Below, in pieces: positions 5,164-12,330 of a stretch of 12,330 nucleotides of DNA; position 1 is the first letter of the stretch; every line of letters starts with the position of its first letter. The translations under genes and the position numbers were made by a program. The notes beneath the pieces were generated by a model. That model worked only from the letters and a program-made list of their open reading frames with translations, was not told the DNA's origin and searched no databases. The stretch comes from CANQBR01 sp964641395 (lineage in GTDB: Bacteria > Bacillota > Negativicutes > Acidaminococcales > Acidaminococcaceae): assembly GCA_964641395.1 (NCBI GenBank), contig CAZXKQ010000038.1, forward strand, positions 1-12,330, written 5' to 3'.

Positions 5164-6369
5164 ATGGAGAAGCTAGCCGGCTGGGTGACAGCCCCCCAGG
5201 GCTTTGTGGCTGCCGGTGTCAAGGCAGGCCTCAAGGCCAGCGGCAACTACGACGTGGCCATTATCTTCAGTCAGCGGGAGGCGGCCTGCGGCGCCGTCTT
5301 CACCCAGAATAAGATGTGCGCCGCCCCGGTGCTGGTGAGCAGGGAGGTGGCCAAGGGAGGACGGGCCCGGGCCATCCTGGTGAACAGCGGCTGCGCCAAC
5401 GCCTGCACCGGCCTCCAAGGCTTGGAGGACGCCAAGGCCATGCAGGCGGCAGGGGCGGAGCTGTTAGGCATAGCGCCGGAGGAGGCCTTTGTCTGCTCCA
5501 CCGGGGTCATCGGCCAGTTCATGCCTATGGAGCAGCTGCGGGCCGGCCTGGCGGCAGCAGCCGCCGCCCTGAGCAAGGAGGGCGGGGAGGACTGCGCCAA
5601 GGCCATCCAGACCACCGACACCTTCATCAAGCGCAGCGCTTACAAGGCCGTCATCGGCGGCAGGGAGGTGACCTGCGCCGGCATCGCCAAGGGGGCGGGG
5701 ATGATCCACCCCAACATGGCCACCATGCTCACCTTCTTCACCACTGACGGGGCTGTTGCTCCCTCCGTCCTGCAAAAGGCGGTGAAGCAGGCTGCGGACC
5801 AAAGCTTCAACATGGTGGTGGTAGACGGAGACACCTCCACCAACGACACCATGATCGTGCTGGCCAACGGGGCGGCGGGGAACCAATTGATAGACAGCAC
5901 CCAGCACCCGGACTATTCCGCCTTCTTAGCCCTCCTGACCGCCTGCGCCCAGGACCTGGCCAAGATGATCGCCAGGGACGGGGAGGGAGCCACCAAGTTC
6001 TTAGAAGTGAGGGTGGTAGGGGCGGCCAGCCAGGCCGACGCCAAGCTGGCGGCCATGGCCATCGCCAAGTCGCCCCTGGTCAAGACCGCCTTCTTCGGCC
6101 AGGATCCTAACTGGGGCCGCATCGTCTGCGCCGCCGGCTACAGCGGGGCGGAGCTGGCGGCGGACAGGGTGAACCTGGAGATAGGGGGCATCCGCCTGGT
6201 GGAGGCAGGCTTGAACTGCAACGTACCCTTGGAGGCCCTGGCCCCCACCATGAGCCAGCGGGAGATCAGCATGACCATAGACCTAGCCGTCGGCCAGGCC
6301 GAGGCTACGGTGTGGACCTGCGACCTCTCCTATGAATACGTAAAGATCAACGGGGAATACCATACTTAA
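5164..6369 (+). CDS. argJ: Glutamate N-acetyltransferase / ornithine acetyltransferase ArgJ
   Basis: Transfers the acetyl group of N-acetylornithine to glutamate, releasing ornithine and renewing N-acetylglutamate; bifunctional members can also use acetyl-CoA. The 401-residue precursor is expected to cut itself into alpha and beta chains within KGAGMIHPNMATML, between Ala186 and Thr187, with Thr187 becoming the N-terminal nucleophile. Other family marks are VNSGCANACTG (73-83), DGDTSTNDT (221-229), DPNWGRI (314-320) and the C-terminal YVKINGEYHT, which closes the active site in this family. The ribosome site AAGGAGG (5149-5155) is 8 bases before ATG 5164. It sits 31 bases after argC and 21 before argB. 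No argA is in the operon, so ArgJ may also make the first acetylglutamate; sequence alone cannot show this. Confidence 0.97.
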   Translation: MEKLAGWVTAPQGFVAAGVKAGLKASGNYDVAIIFSQREAACGAVFTQNKMCAAPVLVSREVAKGGRARAILVNSGCANACTGLQGLEDAKAMQAAGAELLGIAPEEAFVCSTGVIGQFMPMEQLRAGLAAAAAALSKEGGEDCAKAIQTTDTFIKRSAYKAVIGGREVTCAGIAKGAGMIHPNMATMLTFFTTDGAVAPSVLQKAVKQAADQSFNMVVVDGDTSTNDTMIVLANGAAGNQLIDSTQHPDYSAFLALLTACAQDLAKMIARDGEGATKFLEVRVVGAASQADAKLAAMAIAKSPLVKTAFFGQDPNWGRIVCAAGYSGAELAADRVNLEIGGIRLVEAGLNCNVPLEALAPTMSQREISMTIDLAVGQAEATVWTCDLSYEYVKINGEYHT

Positions 6370-6390
6370 ACAGGTAAAGGGGGAATACTC

Positions 6391-7281
6391 ATGCTGGTGA
6401 CTGATAAGCGGATTGAAACCCTGATGGAGGCGCTGCCCTACCTCTACGACTTTAAGAATAAGACCATCGTGGTGAAATACGGCGGCAATGCCATGCTCAA
6501 CGACGAGATCAAGAACAAGGTGCTGGGGGACATCGTCTTCCTGCAGAAGGCCGGCATGCGGCCGGTAGTGGTCCACGGGGGCGGCCCGGAGATCACCGCC
6601 ATGCTGCGGCAGGCGGGGAAGAAGAGCGAGTTCATCTCCGGCCTGCGGGTCACCGATGCGGAGTCGGTGGGCATCGCGGAGATGGCCCTGGTAGGGAAGA
6701 TCAACACGGACCTAGTGGCCAGGCTGAACCTGATGGGCGGCCGGGCCGTAGGCCTGAACGGCAAGGATGCCTGCCTGACCCAGGCTAAGAAGCACCTGGC
6801 GGACGTGTACGAGAACGGGGAAGTAAACCTGGTAGACATCGGCTACGTAGGGGACGTGGAAAAGGTCAACACCCACCTGATCAACGTGCTCCTAGACAAC
6901 GAGTACATACCCGTCATCGCTCCCACCGGGGTGGGCCAGAGCGGGGAGACCTACAATATCAACGCCGATACGGTGGCCGGGGAGATCGCCGGCGCCCTCC
7001 AGGCAGAAAAGCTGCTGGTGCTCACCGACGTGAAGGGCATCTACAGCGATTACCGGGACGAAAACAGCTTCATCTCCACCCTCTCCTTTGAGAAGGCCCA
7101 GGAGCTGATCATCCGGGGCAAGATCGACGGGGGCATGATACCCAAGGTGCGGGCCTGCATCACCGCCCTGAGCGGCGGCGCCAAGAAGACCCACATCATC
7201 GACGGCCGGGCGGAGCACAGCATCCTGGCGGAGATCTTCAGCGACCAGGGGGTAGGCACCGAGGTAGTGAAGCGCCTCTAA
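6391..7281 (+). CDS. argB: Acetylglutamate kinase
   Basis: Phosphorylates N-acetylglutamate with ATP, normally the controlled step when the acetyl group is recycled. The 296-residue protein has the amino acid kinase fold: KYGGNAM (29-35), VHGGGPEI (61-68), GLRVTD (84-89), NADTVAGEIA (191-200) and LTDVKGIY (211-218). About 28 residues precede KYGG, forming the predicted N-terminal helix that links dimers into the hexamer of arginine-inhibited kinases; short arginine-insensitive enzymes such as that of E. coli lack it. The C-terminal stretch HSILAEIFSDQGVGTEV (276-292) resembles the arginine-binding signature. Feedback inhibition by arginine is therefore inferred. AAAGGGGG precedes ATG 6391 at a good distance; argD follows after 39 bases. 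Confidence 0.98.
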   Translation: MLVTDKRIETLMEALPYLYDFKNKTIVVKYGGNAMLNDEIKNKVLGDIVFLQKAGMRPVVVHGGGPEITAMLRQAGKKSEFISGLRVTDAESVGIAEMALVGKINTDLVARLNLMGGRAVGLNGKDACLTQAKKHLADVYENGEVNLVDIGYVGDVEKVNTHLINVLLDNEYIPVIAPTGVGQSGETYNINADTVAGEIAGALQAEKLLVLTDVKGIYSDYRDENSFISTLSFEKAQELIIRGKIDGGMIPKVRACITALSGGAKKTHIIDGRAEHSILAEIFSDQGVGTEVVKRL

Positions 7282-7320
7282 GGTCTCACCCAAACAGGCA
7301 AGGAGGGGGAAGAAGGAACA

Positions 7321-8511
7321 GTGAAAGCAGAGAAGGTTATCCAGCAAAGTGACAAATACTACCTGCCGGTGTTCGGCCGCTATCCCATCGTGCTGGACCA
7401 TGGCAAGGGTTGCAAGGTCTACGATACGGCAGGGGAGGAGTACATCGACTTTTTGGCCGGCATCGCCGTCAACTGCCTGGGCTACGGCCACCCGGTGCTG
7501 AGCCGGGCCATCGCCCGCCAGGCGGCCAAGCTGATGCACTGCAGCAACCTCTACTACACGGAGATCCAGGCCAAGGCGGTGCAGATCATCGCCCAGGTCA
7601 GCGGCATGGACAGGGTCTTCCTCTGCAACAGCGGGGCGGAGGCCAACGAAGGGGCCATGAAGCTGGCCCGCCGCTACGGGGTGGCTAAGAACCCTGCCAA
7701 GTACAAGATCATCAGTACCGACCACTCCTTCCACGGCCGTACCTTTGACACTATGGCCGCCACCGGCCACGATTATTACCGGGTGGGCTACGGCCCCCTG
7801 CCTCCCGGCCACGTCTTCGTCCCCTACGACGATCTAGCCGCCTTGGAAGCGGCCATGGATGAGGAAGTGTGCGGCGTGCTGCTGGAGCCCATCCAGGGAG
7901 AGGGCGGGGTCCACGTGCCCGGCCCGGACTACTTCCGGCAGGTGCGGGCCCTCTGCGACAAGTACGACGCCCTCCTGCTCCTAGACGAGATTCAGACCGG
8001 GGTGGGCCGGACCGGCAGCTGGTTCGCCTACATGCAGACCGGCATCAAGCCGGATGTGCTCACCTTCGCCAAGGGTATAGGCGGCGGCTTCCCTATGGGG
8101 GGCTTCGCCGTGCAAGAAAGGCTGGCCCAGGTCTTTAAGCCTGGAGACCACGGCAGCACCTTCGGGGGCAACGCCCTGGCCTGTGTGGCCGCCTATGCCG
8201 CCCTCACCACTGTAAAAGCGGAGAACCTGGTAGACAGGGCCGCCCAGCGGGGGGCCTACTTCAAGGGCCGGCTGGAAGCCCTAGCCGCCAAGTACCCGGA
8301 CAAGGTGGTGGAAGTGCGGGGCAGGGGCCTGCTCCTAGGCATGGAGCTGAGCAAGCCGGGCAAGCCCGTAGTGGAAAGCTGCCTGCGCAACCACGTCATC
8401 GTCAACTGCACCGCCGGCAATGTGATCCGCCTGGTGCCCCCCCTCATCGTCAGCGAGGAGGAGATCGATGCCGTGTGCGCCGCCCTGGCTGCGGCCCTGG
8501 AAGAGTTTTAA
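7321..8511 (+). CDS. argD: Acetylornithine aminotransferase
   Basis: PLP-dependent transfer of an amino group from glutamate to N-acetylglutamate semialdehyde, giving N-acetylornithine. The 396-residue protein is a class III aminotransferase of normal length: NSGAEANEGAMKLAR (103-117), GEGGV (193-197), LLLDEIQTGVGRTG (219-232) with PLP-binding Asp222, FAKGIGGGFPMGG with the Schiff-base Lys251, and STFGGN (279-284) with the phosphate-binding Thr280. The start is GTG at 7321, as no ATG lies near the family N-terminus; AAGG (7313-7316) is close to it, and a stronger AGGAGG (7301-7306) lies 14 bases away. Such enzymes can also act on succinyldiaminopimelate in lysine synthesis; the operon makes the arginine role primary. 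argF begins 14 bases after its stop. Confidence 0.97.
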   Translation: MKAEKVIQQSDKYYLPVFGRYPIVLDHGKGCKVYDTAGEEYIDFLAGIAVNCLGYGHPVLSRAIARQAAKLMHCSNLYYTEIQAKAVQIIAQVSGMDRVFLCNSGAEANEGAMKLARRYGVAKNPAKYKIISTDHSFHGRTFDTMAATGHDYYRVGYGPLPPGHVFVPYDDLAALEAAMDEEVCGVLLEPIQGEGGVHVPGPDYFRQVRALCDKYDALLLLDEIQTGVGRTGSWFAYMQTGIKPDVLTFAKGIGGGFPMGGFAVQERLAQVFKPGDHGSTFGGNALACVAAYAALTTVKAENLVDRAAQRGAYFKGRLEALAAKYPDKVVEVRGRGLLLGMELSKPGKPVVESCLRNHVIVNCTAGNVIRLVPPLIVSEEEIDAVCAALAAALEEF

Positions 8512-8525
8512 AGAGGACGAGGAAG

Positions 8526-9467
8526 ATGGGCTTAAAAAACAAGGATCTAATCTCCATCCACGACCTGAGCGTAGGCGAGGTGGCCACCATCTTGGACGTG
8601 GCTAAGAAGCTGAAGCGGATGCAAAAGGCCGGCCAGCCCCACCGCTACCTGGCGGGCAAGAGCCTGGCCATGATCTTCGCCAAGGCCTCCACCCGTACCA
8701 GGGTTTCCTTCGAAGTGGGTTTTTACCAGCTAGGCGGCCAGGCCATCTACCTGAACGAGGCGGTAAGCCAGATCGGCCGGGGGGAGCCTGTGAAGGATAC
8801 GGCCCGGGTGCTGTCCCGCTTCGTAGACGGCATCATGATCCGCACCTTCTCCCACGCCAGCGTGATAGAACTGGCCCAGTACGCCACCGTGCCGGTCATC
8901 AACGGGCTGACGGACCTGCTCCATCCCTGCCAGGCCCTGGCGGACGTCTTCACCATCCAGGAGAAGCTGGAAGTGCTGAAGGGCCGCAAGCTGGTGTTCA
9001 TCGGCGACGGCAATAATATGGCCCACTCCCTGATGTACGCCTGCGCCAAGGTGGGGATGAACATGATCTGCGCCTCCCCCAAGGGCTACCAGCCCCGGCC
9101 GGACATCCTGGCCCAGGCCCAGGCCGACGCCCTCCACACCGGCTGCTCCATCACTGTGGAAGAGGATATGTTCAAGGCGGCCAAGGGGGCCGACGTCATC
9201 TACACCGACGTGTGGACCAGCATGGGGGAGGAGGCTGAGCGGGCCCAGCGCTTCGCCGCCCTCCACACCTACCAGGTGAACCAGGAGCTGCTGAGCCTGG
9301 CCAGGCCGGAGTGCATCGTCCTCCACTGCCTCCCTGCCCACAGGGGGGAGGAGATCACCGACGAGGTGATTGAAGGGCCTCACTCCGTAGTCTTCGATGA
9401 GGCGGAGAACCGGCTCCACGTCCAGAAGGCCATTATGGCCCTCCTGCTCAGCGACCAGACCTTGTAG
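8526..9467 (+). CDS. argF: Ornithine carbamoyltransferase (anabolic)
   Basis: Joins carbamoyl phosphate to ornithine, giving citrulline. The 313-residue product has the carbamoyl-phosphate motif STRTR (55-59), HPCQ (133-136), the ornithine-loop SMGEE (232-236, which marks ornithine rather than aspartate transcarbamoylase) and HCLP with the catalytic Cys268. The frame is open from an ATG at 8475, but that would overlap argD by 37 bases and add 17 residues unlike the family. ATG 8526 gives the normal N-terminus MGLKNKDLIS and has AGAGG (8512-8516) 9 bases upstream, so I start there. Its place in the arg operon points to the biosynthetic role; arginine deiminase pathway genes are not seen. No carAB lies in the window, so carbamoyl phosphate must come from a gene elsewhere. 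Confidence 0.97.
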   Translation: MGLKNKDLISIHDLSVGEVATILDVAKKLKRMQKAGQPHRYLAGKSLAMIFAKASTRTRVSFEVGFYQLGGQAIYLNEAVSQIGRGEPVKDTARVLSRFVDGIMIRTFSHASVIELAQYATVPVINGLTDLLHPCQALADVFTIQEKLEVLKGRKLVFIGDGNNMAHSLMYACAKVGMNMICASPKGYQPRPDILAQAQADALHTGCSITVEEDMFKAAKGADVIYTDVWTSMGEEAERAQRFAALHTYQVNQELLSLARPECIVLHCLPAHRGEEITDEVIEGPHSVVFDEAENRLHVQKAIMALLLSDQTL

Positions 9468-9486
9468 GCCGGCGGGGCAGGGGGCA

Positions 9487-9508
9487 GAAGATAGGCCTAG
9501 GCGTGAGG
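9487..9508 (+). other. Hairpin in the argF-argG spacer
   Basis: CTAGGCG and CGCCTGG, 8 bases apart, can form 7 pairs including one G-U, in the 91-base spacer that is the longest gap in the operon. No T run follows, so it is not a terminator. It may mark an mRNA processing or stability site. I see no promoter of good quality before argG. Coordinates are approximate to within a base or two. Confidence 0.3.
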
Positions 9509-9558
9509 TGGCGCCTGGCAGGGCTCTTGCGGCCCAATAGATTGAGGAGGAACAAACT

Positions 9559-10778
9559 ATGAAGAAAGCTGATATTAAGAAGGTAGTGCTGGCCTATTCC
9601 GGCGGCCTGGATACGTCCATCATCATCCCCTGGCTGAAGGAGAACTACAACAACTGCGAAGTCATCGCCGTCACCGCCGACCTAGGCCAGGGGGACGAGC
9701 TGGCCCCCGTCCACGACAAGGCCCTGAAGTCCGGCGCCAGCAAGTGCTACATCTTCGACCTGAAGGAGGAGTTCATCAGGGACTATGTGTGGCCCACAGT
9801 CAAGGCCGGCGCCGTCTACGAGAAGAAGTACCTCTTAGGCACCTCCTTCGCCCGGCCCCTCATCGCCAAGAAGCTGGTGGAGGTGGCCCTGCAGGAGGGG
9901 GCTGACGCAGTAGCCCATGGTGCCACCGGCAAGGGCAATGACCAGGTGCGCTTCGAACTGGGGGTCAAGGCCCTGGCTCCCCAGCTGGCCATCATCGCCC
10001 CCTGGCGGGAGTGGAGCATCCGCTCCCGGGACGAGGCCATCGACTACGCCGCCGCCCACCACATCCCTGTGCCGGTAACCCACGACCACGACTACTCTAT
10101 GGACAGGAACATGTGGCACCTCTCCCACGAGGGCTCCGATCTGGAAGATCCCTGGAACGCCCCCAAGGACGAGCTCTTCATCGTCACCAACATCCCGGAA
10201 AAGGCCCCCGACGCTAAGGAGTATGTAGAGCTGGAGTTTGTAGAAGGGGTGCCGGTGAAGGTGAACGGCCAGGCCCTCAGCCCCGCCGCCCTGGTGGAGA
10301 AGTTAAACGAAATCGGCATCCGCAACGGGGTAGGCATCACCGATATGGTAGAGGACAGGCTGGTGGGGATGAAGTCTAGAGGGGTGTACGAGAACCCTGC
10401 CGGCTCCATCATCTACTACGCCCACAATGAGCTGGAAAACCTGACCCTGGACCGGGCCACCCAGAGCTTCAAGCAGCTGGTGAGCATCCGCTACAGCGAG
10501 CTGGTCTACGACGGCATGTGGTTCTCCCCCCTGCGGGAGGCTCTGGCCGCCTTCGTAGACGAGACCCAGAAGGTGGTTAGCGGCACTGTGCGGCTGAAGC
10601 TGTACAAGGGCAACATCATCAGCGCCGGCAGCAAGTCCCCCTACTCCCTCTACAGCCAGGAGTACGTGACCTTTGGCGAGGACGAGGTTTACAACCAGGC
10701 CGACGCCACCGGCTTCATCAACCTCTTCGGCCTGCCGCTGAAGGTGCGGGCCTTGCTGCGGAAAGGAAACCTGAAGTA

Positions 10779-10779
<1 letters not shown>
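9559..10779 (+). CDS. argG: Argininosuccinate synthase
   Basis: Condenses citrulline and aspartate with ATP (to AMP and pyrophosphate), giving argininosuccinate. The 406-residue length is normal. The N-type ATP pyrophosphatase loop YSGGLDTS is at 13-20, the second signature HGATGKGNDQVRFE at 120-133, and a substrate-binding stretch MDRNMWHLSHEGSDLEDP at 181-198. The ribosome site GAGGAGG (9544-9550) lies 8 bases before the ATG, the strongest in the operon with that of argJ. It follows argF after 91 bases and its stop codon overlaps the start of argH by one base (TAATG), which suggests coupled translation and matched amounts of the last two enzymes. Nothing unusual in the protein. Confidence 0.98.
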
Positions 10780-12191
<1,412 letters not shown>

Positions 12192-12207
12192 GGGGACGCC
12201 GCCGGAG

Positions 12208-12277
12208 GTGTTTGCCGTGGGTGGTCCAGTCCTCGCGCTGAGGCCGAGTTCCATCCACGGCGGGAGTGTTTTGCCGT
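12208..12277 (+). ncRNA. Folded non-coding element after argH, flanked by direct repeats
   Basis: GCCGTGGGTGG (12214-12224) pairs with CCATCCACGGC (12251-12261), 11 bp with one G-U. The 26-base interior holds a second hairpin CCTC-GCGCT-GAGG (12231-12243). GTGTTTGCCGT (12208-12218) recurs as GTGTTTTGCCGT (12266-12277) on the other side. ACGGC (12257-12261) could pair with either GCCGT copy, so two exclusive folds are possible. No reading frame or known RNA family is recognised. It could be a 3' untranslated structure of the arg mRNA or the sensing part of a leader for a gene beyond the window. Confidence 0.4.
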
Positions 12278-12290
12278 TGAAAAGCAAAAA

Positions 12291-12330
12291 CCGGAGAGTT
12301 GCCTGCCCGGCAGCCCTCCGGCTTCTTTTT
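12291..12330 (+). terminator. Intrinsic terminator after the arg operon
   Basis: CCGGAGAGTTGCC (12291-12303) pairs with GGCAGCCCTCCGG (12309-12321) over 13 positions with one mismatch and one G-U, loop of 5, followed by CTTCTTTTT at the window edge. It lies 100 bases after argH. It most likely ends the arg transcript, but could be an attenuator of a downstream gene. Confidence 0.85.

Noticed and set aside
6892..7812. Minus-strand open frame of 306 codons across argB and argD
   Set aside because: Antisense to two well-conserved enzymes and spanning their gap; composition typical of GC-rich shadow frames, no recognisable domain.
8475..8525. Upstream ATG extending argF by 17 codons into argD
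   Set aside because: The added residues are unlike ornithine carbamoyltransferases, and ATG 8526 has a well-placed AGAGG.
8730..9419. Minus-strand open frame of 229 codons inside argF
   Set aside because: Shadow of argF; Gly/Val/His-rich translation and no motif.
12208..12277. Repeats after argH as the start of a CRISPR array or a mobile element end
   Set aside because: Only two imperfect 11-12 base copies, no spacer pattern, no target-site duplication and no transposase nearby.

Overview
The window reads as ordinary chromosome of a GC-rich (roughly 60-65% by eye) Firmicute, most likely Clostridia or Negativicutes. Reasons: tRNA genes with encoded CCA ends, strong AGGAGG-type ribosome binding sites, sigma-A-like promoters, an argCJBDFGH operon order known from Firmicutes, and codon use dominated by GCC, CTG, GGC and AGG. 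No species can be named from the sequence alone. There are ten protein genes, three tRNA genes, no mobile element, no CRISPR array, and no stretch over 300 bases without a gene.

Layout. (1) 1-301: tail of a tRNA cluster (His-GTG, Gln-TTG, Lys-TTT) closed by an intrinsic terminator. (2) 347-2984, plus strand: extended -10 promoter, pgi (glucose-6-phosphate isomerase), then a lipoprotein with a ComEC-type metallo-beta-lactamase domain, closed by a strong hairpin terminator. (3) 3008-3902, minus strand: a monofunctional GT51 peptidoglycan glycosyltransferase with its own promoter. (4) 3881-4097: a divergent control region with two back-to-back promoters and candidate ArgR sites. (5) 4098-12191, plus strand: argC-argJ-argB-argD-argF-argG-argH. 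(6) 12192-12330: a structured, unexplained tail ending in an intrinsic terminator.

Together the seven arg genes take N-acetylglutamate to arginine: ArgB phosphorylates it, ArgC reduces it, ArgD transaminates it, ArgJ moves the acetyl group from acetylornithine back to glutamate, ArgF makes citrulline, and ArgG and ArgH make arginine. No argA and no carAB are present. The N-terminal extension and C-terminal signature of ArgB suggest arginine feedback inhibition, as expected for an acetyl-recycling pathway.

I found no clear undescribed system. The points most worth a second look are 21-bp-phased TTTATGCAA repeats and an ARG-box-like site in the argC leader, the folded element flanked by direct repeats after argH, the GT51 start codon that promoter position corrects, the lipid-anchored ComEC-like hydrolase, and a strong codon-context bias (A-ending Val and Leu codons mostly before G).
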